From the NCBI RefSeq assembly GCF_007655135.1, contig NC_045129.1:35527122-35591121 (forward strand): a stretch of DNA of 64,000 nt, written 5' to 3'. Shown here piece by piece: positions 9,519 through 20,600 of this stretch. This stretch comes from Punica granatum (Eukaryota; Streptophyta; Magnoliopsida; Myrtales; Lythraceae). The number at the start of each line of letters is the position of its first letter. The first letter of the stretch is position 1. The position numbers were made by a program, and so were the translations under genes. The notes beneath the pieces were generated by a model. That model was not told the origin of the DNA. It made no database searches and worked only from the letters and a program-made list of their open reading frames with translations.

Positions 9519-12495
9519 TCACTCATACGTGACAAAGCCCTTCATTGGGCGCTTGCATTGATTGCAGAACAAATTCTTCCCCAACAAACTCTCGTCAAAT
9601 GGAATAGTTTCCGAGTGGCCGCAAGGTGTTGGAGTAGATGGCGGCTCCAGAGCCATTCTAATGGCACCCACCAATCCCCACTTCGACACATTTCCTTGCC
9701 ATTTTGGGAACATGTCCAAACACTCCATAACCTCTTTACCTCGCAGCCTTAGGGTGTCTCTCGATGTCCCGTCTCCAAGCATGGCCCAGCCTGTTGCACT
9801 CTCATCAATCTCCAGCAGCCACGACACGTCTTGTAATATATGATCGACATTTGCTTTGTTTCTTTGACGAAGAATTGATCTTCTAATGCTGTCTAGTCGA
9901 GTCCAGAAGAACTGGATATTTGTGACAGAGATAGGGATATTGCTTGGCTGGTATTGGGTTTCGGCAAGTAATATGTTCCTCACTAGCGAAGTGAGGGTCC
10001 TTTTGCCCACGTATACTATCTCGAGCTGCAGAGCCTTGCTTAGAATAGTCTCCTCAATCTTTGCTTGGAATTCTCGGATCCATCTGACATTATCTCCTCC
10101 GTAAATGCAGACATTCCTGCCTTCTCGAATCTGAATTAATATCATCTTATGAGCATCATAATCAACTTTACTCTAACATATGCAAATGAAAAAACACAAT
10201 CCACAATGAGAAAAGCTGAGGAGTCTATTAGGCAGGACCAGATCATACCCGATCAGTCAAGAGAGGATCAATCCCATTAAACATTAGCAGGAAAGTAGAT
10301 TTCTCAAACTTCCAGAGCTCTTCTTCTCGAGAAGCTGAAAAGGGATATGCCTCAGATCCCCAAATCTTCATTGTATCGATAGCATTTAAGTTTATTACCG
10401 ACCCTTTATTGTCAATAACTACGCTGATAGGCTCTTCTTCATAATTCCATTCCTGTTTTATGAAGGTCATTGCTGCTGAGCTAAGCCGCTGGGGTTTACG
10501 AATCAAGTACCAGGGCAAGAAGTTCGATACTAAGTCGTAGTTTTGTTCTTCTGAGTCACTCCAGCTAGTGGAAGTCAGGATTGGTATGTATATAATTTCG
10601 TAAGATCCCTCTAATTTACTGATGTGAGGATTATTATACATCTGGTGAAGTAGGAAGAGCAAGTCCTCTGGTGTGAGAAGCTCGGGCTTCGAAATGTAAA
10701 GAATAACCACTTTGTCCTTGAATTTCGAAATACCAACCTGAGAAGAAGAAAAATAAATGTTCAAAGTCTCACTGTAAGCTTCTTTCGCTAAAAATATATG
10801 CAGAAAGCTGAGATGTAGGAATACCTTTTCTTGCGAGAGACTTTTCTTGAAAGGCAAGTTATCCTTTAGAGAGAATAACACGCGAAGTACCTCTTGATTA
10901 TCAACGTGCGTCTCATTGAAAAGACCCGTCAGCTTCTTGTAGATTTTTTCCTCTGCCGTTTGAAGAAAGGTGTAATTAGCGCACAATACCTCAAGCATTC
11001 TATCACAAAAGCAACGTTTTGCCGTTGTTTTATGGAGCAACCTATTTGCCGATGACAAACTTCGACAAGCCTCTGCAGCCGGATGCATGAGTTGCTTAGC
11101 TTAAGGACCAAACTCAGTAGCTCCCATGCTGCACCTGCTGTCAAATTTCTACACCTGTAAATAGACGTTATTAAAGCAGAATGAGAGATGCTCCACGAAT
11201 GCTACCAAAGTCTGTTGTAAATTTGCATTCCAAGTTTTACACAGTTTTAACTGTAAAACGATCTTCTCCAAGTCGAAACAGAAATGGAAAAAAAAAATAA
11301 TAATAATGCTGCAGATGTGCTGAAGGGAGAGAGAGAACATGCACTCTTTTCGGTTTGACAGCCCTCAAGTCCGCGATGTGAGAGGAGCCTTTAATGGCAC
11401 TTCTAGCGACCCAATACACTGCCAAATACATATGATGCTTGGTGGTTTCGACCAACTCAGGATCCATCTTTACTTCTGATATCGGCAAGCTATCGAACTT
11501 CACTACATGCTCTGTCAGTTCCATCATCTTCCCGATCAAACAACTCAATGCCTTCAATCTAGGCTTGAACAACTTTAAGTCACTTGGGAATTGCTTGAGC
11601 ACTGATATTGACCCGGCCAATGGATTCTGGTGGCAGAGCCGAATCACGAGCCAAAACTCGCCGTAGCTGAAGGCTAAACCAGCGAGTATGAAGACCATTT
11701 TCTCATTCCATCGGAAGTTCCTAAGCAAATCAAGTAAGTTCATCGTTCTCGTTTGCAAGTCTTCTCCGTGATGGTGCTTGTAGAACAACTGCAAAAATGA
11801 GGAAAAATATGAAACACTGTCTTAGTTTTTGCTCTTGAAGCACACAAAATTCTTATCTGCCGTACGAGACAGAGAGAGAGAGAGAGAATAGACTAATTCA
11901 CCTCTCGCAAAATCTTGTCGACAACATCTCCGATAAATTTTTGGGAACCGACCTCTTCGATTTGACTGTTGTAACTTCTTTCTGCCGTGTCAAGCTGGAG
12001 ACGAAGAAATACGAGTTTAAGCAGAATAAACAAAACCTTGTATTCGAACTCTTTCTTGTTGTGAGTTAAAATGTTTCCCATGACTTTGAGAAAAATCCTA
12101 AGCCGAGGTGGATTTTCAAATTCAAGTCACTTCCGGAAGATCCTAACTGATTTCTGGTACAACGAACAGCTGAACATATGAAAATGACTAATGCTCGTCA
12201 ACTAAACCGAGTCACAGAAGGAATTAGGAGACCATAACTGGTTGAGAAACCAAATGCGGAACTTAAGAAAATTGGTTTCAAGAGTTACTTTTGTTTCCGA
12301 CGAAGTGGCAAAATGTAAGACATTCTTGACTGCTTGAAGCAGTAGGTCAGAGTCGAGATCACGACCATCTGGATCATGGGAAATGAGGAGATTCCTGATC
12401 AGAATTTCTTCTTCCACTGACGGCGTGCTGCAAGCTGGGTCTGCGCTAGTTTCCACAGTATTCATGGATGGCAAGGGAAAGACACTAGATGGCAC
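9519..12495 (-). CDS. Sieve element occlusion protein (SEO family), copy with a frame offset at intron 3
   Basis: This is the second SEO P-protein gene, with the same seven-exon plan: 12289-12495, 11902-11994, 11345-11788, 11042-11154, 10825-10952, 10249-10737 and 9519-10130. It encodes about 694 residues if intron 3 is in phase. Conserved features include an N-terminal HDPDGRDLDSD, RNFRWNEKMVFILAGLAFSY, the C-terminal thioredoxin-fold region (VVILYISKPELL, VCIYGGDNVRWIREF) and a CNQC motif before the stop. Exon 3 ends AGA|GTGCAT, giving 444 nt, whereas exons 4 and 5 require a phase-2 junction (443 nt). The conserved sites therefore give AGA GTG TAG, a stop. An in-frame alternative acceptor (TTGGTAG, about 11206) would add some 17 codons. 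The gene may be non-functional, use that acceptor, or contain a sequence error. It is more divergent than the downstream copy. Confidence 0.82.
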
Positions 12496-13106
12496 ACTAA
12501 CCCACTGACAAAACCCGAGCTACTTCATTGATGCCACTTTGAGTGAGAGGGAAGGAATATTTCTATTCTGGGACAAGTTTTCGATCTTTCTGTCTTATAG
12601 ATGACGAATCGTAATCGAAAGGAGCACAGAGAGTCCCAAGCTTTTGTTAAAGAAGAGTTTCTATATCTGCAGCTTTTCTAAAGTGGAGACAACAGAATCC
12701 AATTCAAAGGCCTTATTAGTTCCCTTTTGCACTTTGTCTTTTTGAAAGTTTTGGTCTGAAGCAGAGACCATCTGCAACTTTTCCTTATTAAACACGAGTA
12801 CTGCTCATGAACCTATCGGAGTTGCGAGCTCGGGTTTTCTTTTGCACGAATCCCTTCATTACCGTTTCAAGAGAAGATGCATAATGGTTCATTCCGTCTA
12901 CAAGAAGGCGTCATTAGAACTTCAGTAATCTGCATTAACTCTTCAAAAGACACATATACCTGAATCAGGAAAGCCCCGATTATAGACCTTTTCCGTTTGA
13001 TCAATGGCATAAAGGTGTATCCTTAAATATATTAGCAGGTGAAGGTGAAGTTAACTTTTCATGGAGTTCGGCACGAATTAGTCCTTCAAATATCACCGGT
13101 GCAATA
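12496..13106. other. Spacer between the SEO cluster and the GH5 gene
   Basis: It contains the SEO 5' flank and the GH5 3' flank. No gene or repeat is recognised. Confidence 0.4.
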
Positions 13107-16100
13107 TCAGATCACTGCTGATGCCCCATCAGTCGAGCGAGAATCCAAGACATTGTAACTATCCTCTGGACCACCCAGACTCCTCGTGCTATCCACAAGC
13201 TTAAACCACTGACTGGCAGGATCGCACCATTTGTCCCGGCTCAGGCACTTGCACTCATTAGTCACCAGAATGTTAGTGTCGGGGTCCACGTCCAGGCACA
13301 CCGAGGACCCGTCCTCGGCCTTGGAGGACAGGTGCATCTTTGAGTCTGAGATGGGATCCCACCTCGAGTTTGAGTCCGCGCAGATGATCCCGAGCTTCGC
13401 GGGCTTCCCGAGCTCCTGGGCCTGGAGGCAGAAGTAGGTCCCCTTGATGGTCAGGGCCTTGGCGGGCGAGTAGTGCCATGCCTCTGAGTCTGTGCAGGGG
13501 CCCAGTGTCAGTGGGTCCAGCAGTGACTTCCGCACCACGCATTGGCCCGTCATCGGATGGAATATGATCTTGTGCATATTGGAATCTGATATCCCAGGCC
13601 CTGTTTCACATAAAGCAAAAGACTAATTAAATCAAGAAAGAGGGATTCGTGCAGTAGCATCCTCCTTCATCTGAGGCCAAAGGGTGTAGGATTCGATTTT
13701 TATTAATGGGACTTACCGTATTTCGGTATTTTCCTTCTCTTATCCAATACCGTTTTAGATCTATCAATTTCTTTTGTAACCGAAACATAAAGACTAATTT
13801 TACCATAAGTATATCCGAGTCGACAATCCGTACCTATCGAGTCTACAAGCCGAAATGTTTCCGTTTTATATATAAACCCGAACATCGTGCTCGGAATGGG
13901 ATGATATATACCTTGGAAAGGGGATTGAAGGGCTGAGATCCTCTGCAAGAAGCTGGAGTTCCGGGCCTCACACCAATTCCAATTCAAGGCCCCGTAGTAC
14001 TCATTGAGGCCCACTACACCCTCCCGCAGGTAATAGCTGCCCACGAGGGTCCACAGGGCCCAGTCCAGGTCCAGCTCAGCAGCCAGGCCCATGAAGCAGT
14101 TGAAGTACCGGTTGTCGTTGGCGTTGGTACCCCGCTGGTCAATCCCGAACTCGCTCATGAACAACGGCCACTTCTCGAGCAGGAACCCGGACATCCTCAT
14201 GATGTTGTCCGTCACCCTCCCGCATACTTGGTTCGGGTTCCCATCGAGCCATGCCCGCCCATCCGAGAACCCATACCAATGCACCTCGAACACCAGCTTC
14301 CCCGTGAATGATAGGTTCACTGGCCGGGTCCGGAGGAACGACAAGTCCTTGTCATAGCTCAGGCCCGATAGGATCACCAGCACATCCGGGTTCGCCGCAT
14401 GGACCACCTCCGCTCCTCTTTGCATGTACCTGCAGTGCACATATAACGTATAACGTTTTGAAATAACTACAATCGTCTGCCTTAAAATGTTAATATTCCC
14501 CTATGTGGGCTGGAATAATATTTGGTCCATAAACTAAGCGGAACGGTCCATTATTCATGCATGGTGTTTTACTTATAGCGTCATATCATATGAAATTTTG
14601 GAATGTTCTTAAAAAAATAACTTTTTAAAAGTATGATATAATTTATTTATTCGTTTATTCACTAAATATAGTACATACAAGAAAATGGGGGCTTGTAGGT
14701 CAATATTATGACCGCTTTAACATGATCACATATGTGCATACCTGTACCAGTCGTTCGTGTTCTGCCTGGACCCTCGGAGCTCGTTCCTCAGGCTCATCCC
14801 GACCACGTTGGCAACCCCGTTGAAGAGGGTGGCCATTTTAGTCAAGCCCTTGACCCAGATGTCCGGGTTGAAGTACGTGTCCCCGAAGAAGCCGTTGCCG
14901 TCGAAGCTGCTGCAACACCAGCCGGGCTTGCTTATGTGGTTGTCTAATATCACCATAATATTGTTCTCCCCAAGGTTTTTGACCACTGCCTGCAAATTAA
15001 TTAAACTCGCCAAGTCAATTATCAAATTACACATAGTTGAAGTATTTCGATGCTTATAAATAGAGAAAATTTATGGTTATGGAAAGTTTTAGCCCTCATG
15101 ACAACAATGTAATTCCGACAACATTTAAAGAACATTCGTTGTGGATAAGATCGGAATATTGCATTTATCTTATGCCCAAAAGTCATATGGGCATATATTT
15201 TAATAATTTGGGTATAGCGTGCGAGAACATATGCAGTGACTGGTAGCTAAAACAGCAATCGCGTCACCATCATCAAGCTACACCTTTTACACCTTACATT
15301 AATCAATGGTCATTTTCACCATCCGCCATACGTTACTCATCGGACATTTCGAAATATTATTCCACCGATATTGAAACTATTTAAATGGGATTTGTCGATA
15401 GTGTTCGCATGAGCAGAGGGAAGAACTAATTATCCCGGTTGTAATCATTCCGATATTTGAAGCCATATGTGGCTGGTCTTACTCCTAACTCCTAAGGAAT
15501 AACATGTCGAATTTCTCTAACAAAATCGAGCTAATTAACTTCCTAGAATATTTCCTATCCCGATTCATCGTTCGAATAAATATGGACCTGCATGTTCGGT
15601 TCCATGCTCCTCTATCTTCAAAAGAAAAAATATTCAATGCGTATTAGTCGGTCAGTTTCTCTCCTGGGCATATTCATACGAGCAGCTCCAATTATGTGGG
15701 GGAATGATAATTTGTTGAATTATAATCATTTTTAAGTCAAATAAATGAAGAATAGGTTAGTTGAGAGTCAACCTGGTGAGCTTGGATGAGGGGGAGATCA
15801 ATAAGGGTGGGGTTGTTGGCCTGGAAGCCGGAGACGGCCTCGATCAGGCCGAGCCCCTTGAGCGACTGCCGTACGGTGAGGGCAGCGAGGGAGTCGTTAG
15901 TGGCCAGGAATAGCGGCCAAGTCAGCCTCACGCAGTTGAACCCCATGTCACCAATCTGCTTCGAGATGTCGTCCAGCGGCTGCTTGCTCAGCCCCTCTGC
16001 CACAACACCCTCCAGGTGGGCCACCCAGTTCACACACGACAGCTTCACCCTCCGCCCGCCCTCGTCCACGACCCACCGGGAGCTCGTGGACAGCGGCAGC

Positions 16101-16195
16101 GCTGCGGCCCTCGAGGATCCTGCGATTAGGAGGAATGCCAGGAAGAGTAGCGGCCGTAGATCGATAGAGAGGTGGAGCCGTCCCATATTGGCCAC
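13107..16195 (-). CDS. Secreted glycoside hydrolase family 5 (cellulase/mannanase-like) with C-terminal lectin-like domain
   Basis: This is a retaining beta-glycosidase of the GH5 clan, probably acting on cell-wall polysaccharide. Four exons (15773-16195, 14742-14989, 13912-14429, 13107-13600) join in frame to 560 residues. A hydrophobic signal segment (LRPLLFLAFLLIAG, residues about 13-26) directs secretion. The catalytic acid/base is E211 in SLRNELRG and the nucleophile is E317 in FMSEFGIDQRG; EVHWYGF (H274) and LDNHISKPGWCC are also typical. From about residue 390 a Cys-rich tail (DSEAWHYSPAKALTI, SSVCLDVDPD, DPASQWFKL) looks like a ricin-B-type beta-trefoil, as in plant GH5 proteins of this class. 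The substrate is not known. A second in-frame ATG lies three codons in. Intron 1 (14990-15772) is the longest. Confidence 0.92.
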
Positions 16196-17500
16196 TATAC
16201 AGAGAGGGAATAAACTTTGTTTAGATGTTGAGGGGTTTAATTATATTTATAGTTGGAAGAAAGCAGAAGTTTTTTTTTTTTTTTTGGGTAAGCAAGAAAG
16301 CAGAAGCTTTGCCCAAAAGAAATTATTGCCCAATGAGGAAGAAATTTGTCCACAATTAAATTAATAATTTTGGTTTAATCAATGAATTATATGAGTTCAA
16401 ACAAATTAATTTTATTACTTGAAACACATACGTGGCAATCCTTTTTTTTTTATTGAAGCGGTCATAAAGATACTTCATATATCCATTATAAAAAGGAATA
16501 CCAGGAAAAACACCCGATCAGATATTACAAGAGCGAAATATAACAGTTTATCCGTCGGACAATAACAAAGGAAAATAATGTGAAGAACTATATCAGAATA
16601 AAATAAATACAATTGAATATTACCATTTTAAAACCGTAATCACGATCAAGACTTGTCTATAGCACTTCACTATGGTCTCTAGTAAACACCGAGAGAGGAA
16701 TCTTCAGCCTTGTCTATAATTCATGGAGAAATTCCACTTTCACGAAAAAAGTAGAACATACAGGGCGTCTTGGGCCGGCATCCGAGCTTAAGATTCCACC
16801 ATATATTACAAACCGCAATCGAATCTTAATCAACTTAACCCTAATAGTCAAATCCCAAGACAATCAAACCAAGGAAACTAGAGCAGCTAAGCAACAAAAG
16901 GTTCCTTGATCCTAGCTTAAGTATATGTATTGGACACATTAGAATAATCTCCCATATATACTCCTTGCTTACTAAATTTTAGGGTGTACGGGGATATCGG
17001 TTCTACTTAAACCATATCGAACCTACCCAGGATTGGCTCCCGACTTTGTCAATGATTTATATGTGCTTTTACTATTTACTTTTTGTAAAAGCTAAATGAC
17101 ATTTTTATTTTTTCGGTAGATAATGACATTTTATTTTCTATCCCCTTTTTAGGATTGTGAGAAATTTACAATTGACAATCATGCTAATATAGGATCAAAA
17201 TTCCCTTGAAATTTTGAAATTAGGCCATAGTATTTGGACTCGAGGAGTTCTTTAGATGAGCGTGGACAATCTTACTTTAACTTGGTTTGAAGATGTGGAT
17301 TCATTGAGTTGAGTGTGAGCTGATTTGAGGAGTACCTCTTCGTCCAACAAAAGAAGGAAACAAATCGTGTCAAAATCAACTAAGTTGGTCCACAGTCCTT
17401 GAGATGAATAGCTAACTTGTAATTTAATTTGTATGTAATAATATATAATTAAATTTCTTAAAGAATGAAATGTTTTCTTAATAATTGGAAAGAACTACTC
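16196..17500. other. GH5 upstream region and AT-rich spacer
   Basis: The GH5 promoter side holds a short T-run and a local repeat of AAGCAGAAG. From 16441 there is a T-run followed by sequence that resembles the antisense 3' end of a LINE, but no diagnostic domain or target duplication is visible. No gene is seen. Confidence 0.4.
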
Positions 17501-17564
17501 CATGTATGTAAAATTATTCAAGTTCAATATGCCATATGCTTATAAATACAAGACACAAAAACTT

Positions 17565-18025
17565 GGATCTTCATTGAATATTTTGCATTCAAAAGTAAGA
17601 TTACACTCCTTAACATTTTTTAATGTAATTATACTTTTTGTGTTTCGACATAAAGTAAATTTATGTGAATCATGGTCCAAAATATAAATAAATATGTTGT
17701 AATTAATTTTATGCACTTGGAGAATTATTTGTTTCATATAGTATGAACATTATTTTTCATACTATTTTTTCTAACTTAAACTTAGCATAGAGTTACACAT
17801 GGATAACTTTTATGAAATTTCTTTGAAAATTTTGCATTCAAAAGTGAGATTACACCCCTCAATATTTTCAAATATAATTATACTTTTTGGGTTTCAAATA
17901 AAGTAAACTCATGTAAATCATGGTCCCAAGTATAAATGAATATGTTTGAAGTAATTTTATGCGTTTGGAGAATTATTTGTTTCATGTGATATGAACATTA
18001 TTTTTCATATTAAGTTTTTTACATA
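17565..18025. repeat. Diverged tandem duplication, about 245-bp spacing
   Basis: The block at 17573-17762 (ATTTTGCATTCAAAAGT, AATTATACTTTTTG, GAGAATTATTTGTTTCAT) recurs at 17826-18012 with scattered changes. Just downstream, an about 90-bp block with TTTTAGATGGTTT..ATTTTACCATTCCA occurs twice (about 18290-18370 and 18380-18460), followed by an (AT)n tract at 18455-18475. No coding potential is seen. Confidence 0.65.
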
Positions 18026-19377
18026 AACTTAGAACGGAGATTGTAACATTAAACTCTAATTATATATTAATATTATTTATTTATTCAATTATAGACTGTA
18101 AAATCATCTATCACTTCATAATTAATTTTGTTATAGATTATTTTTTATTGAGGAGTCATTATAAAAAATATATATGATTCTTATTTTAATGTGTAATTCC
18201 GTGTTGTGTCACACAGAGTATATGTATTGTGTAGAATTTGGGAAGAAAAATATATATGATATAAAATTACTTTTAATTTAATTAAAATTATTTCAAAAAT
18301 TAAATTAAAATTTTAGATGGTTTAATTTTACCATTCCAACCCTATTTATTGCATGAGAAACAATTATATATAATTAAAATTATTTTAAAAACTAATTAGA
18401 ATTTTAGATGGTTTGATTTTACCATTCCACCATGATTCATTGCATGGGATACAATTATATATATATATATATATAATGATCATAAATATACGATTTATGA
18501 CTTTTCATGGATTCGAGACTTTTCGACTTCTGGAGCTAAGGTGGCGACATAATACCGCATCAATTGTCACGTCCTCATAGGTGGTGGCACGAAAGATCTC
18601 GCAACTAGAGACATATTTTGTCCTATGTGACACATTCCAACGCGTCACTCTGACTTTTAATATTTTATATAGATTTATATATTAATCTACCAAAACCCGC
18701 TCCCTTATAACCCTCAATCCAAACAATTTATAAATGACTAGGTTGTCATGTCTTGATGTATATGTATGTGTGTAAACCATATGGACCATACGTAAAATCA
18801 TAATTATTGACACGACCATATCAAAATATCGAGAAATTGCCATTATGGATTATTCACTTTGGCAAAAGAATTTGCTTTCGTTTTATAAAACAATTTCATA
18901 ATAATTCAAAAAGGGTGGAGAGTGAGAGGAGGACCTTTGCGTTACGCATTGTATGCTTTGTCTTGCAGTTTTTTCATCTTGTATTGGCAAGACTTAAAAG
19001 GCACAGTAAGTAATGACCGATACTATGGAAATATTGATTGATTCAATCAGTTGGCCACCGGCTGGATTGTTCCTGTTCTTCTCAAATTTCTCTCCGGTGA
19101 CTTAATTATATTAAATCAATTCCCGAATGAAATTCCGAGTATTAGTAAGTCGATATGATTGTGATGCTTTTAAATTAAATTTAATTAGCCATGTCATCGT
19201 TCCACAATGATTTTTTTCCTCTGCAGTTTATTAGGTGTAAGGTATTGCTAAATAGCTGAGATCAACCTCGTTCTCGACCATTTTACTGCGTTGTTGCTCC
19301 CTAAGTTGTAGGAAACATGGAGTTGCGGACGACGGTCATTGGTTGTCCATAACGTTGTGTCATTTTTGCATATATGA

Positions 19378-19740
19378 TGTTGGGAATTATTAATTCCACA
19401 TGGAAAAAATGAAATAATATTTATGGGTTTATGTGAGGTTTGGATACCAACACTTATTAGCTTGAATTTTTAAATGAAAATGGCACAATGTCCGTATAAG
19501 TCCAATAAAAATTCAATATGGTATCAGAGCGCAGGTTATGCATATACGCGTCCACGCGTGTATACGTACACACGTCATGCCTGGCCAAATATGATATCAG
19601 GGCGCAAGTTATGCGTATTAAATTCACGCGTGTATGTGTACGCACATCACGCCTGGCCCAATATATTTGAGTGCAGCCAATAGTGCGTATTCTCCCCTCG
19701 CCTAAGTAGGGAATATGAGCCACCACTTAAAAACTAGGCT
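19378..19740 (+). mobile_element. LTR-retrotransposon scrap with primer-binding-site-like sequence
   Basis: A TGTTGGGAATTATTAATTCC start (19378), then at 19516 TGGTATCAGAGCGCAGGTT, closely matching the initiator-Met tRNA primer-binding site of plant copia-type elements. A second, mutated copy (ATGATATCAGGGCGCAAG) follows about 72 bp later within a short tandem repeat (CACGCGTGTAT...CATGCCTGGCC, twice). No gag or pol remains. Confidence 0.5.
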
Positions 19741-20560
19741 GATATAATATTGAGTAACTTATCCATTGAAGTTTGGATTTTGAATACAAGATTAGTCTCA
19801 TTATTGTATTATTTTGAATGCAGTAATAGAAATACTCCTACTCAGATCGGTTCCCCATTCAGATCGAAATCTGAATGGGTTCTTGCACTCATAGGAAGAA
19901 GGTTGGGCGTGATTCGTTTTAAAAATGTTATGGTCGCATTGCGTTTATTAGATATGGCGAGAGAGGAATGCAAGAGTTTTCTCGAAGCAAATTAGTTCGG
20001 TCTTGGTTTTGATCAGGCGAATTTTTGATATTGTGAAGGAAAGGTTAGCTGTCCTTCCCAATATAAACTGTAAAATTGATTTATAGGTCTCAGTTAGATA
20101 GTAAAATGAGCCTGCGTGTCAATTAGAAGCTAAAATGGTTTTATTTCTAGAAGTCCGGCAAGTCTTATCTAATTCAGTTCAAGAGAAGCCTCGAGTCCGA
20201 AAGAAGAGAGGAGGGAGACCTGTCGACCAACACCTCTCGGCCACCATCACACACCGTGACCACCAACTCTATCTTCCCTTGTCCCGCCAAGTGACTGTTG
20301 AAGCTGCAGCAGCCACTGTTTGTCCTCCACGAACCGGCCTGCATCGTGAACCAATAATGACCAGACCGGTCAGTTTGATTTAAAGTTTAAACCAAATGAA
20401 CCGGCGAGTGAACCGGACCGGCCGTCTTGCCCCCCCGGCCAATTTGATTCTTTCCTCCGATTTGTCGAAGCAGCAGTTCGTCTGCTCTCTTCCCTCTGCT
20501 AGGCCGTATCCCCGTCGGCGCCGGAGAGACCCACTGGCCGGCGACCAAAGGGTTGATTAG
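19741..20560. other. Spacer upstream of GLE1
   Basis: It contains a perfect 11-bp inverted repeat with a 4-base loop (CCCATTCAGAT-CGAA-ATCTGAATGGG, 19854-19879). GC-richer sequence from 20150 leads into the GLE1 transcription unit. No separate gene is supported. Confidence 0.4.
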
Positions 20561-20600
20561 GCTTAACATCTTCCTTCGTGTTGGTGCTTCGGAGTTAAGA

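Noticed and set aside
4765..12495. SEO cluster as a novel defence system
   Set aside because: SEO proteins are a known phloem-sealing family; the cluster is an ordinary tandem duplication with decay.
16441..16910. Possible LINE 3' end after a T-run
   Set aside because: No target duplication, no translated match to a LINE frame and no poly-A/boundary pair could be shown.
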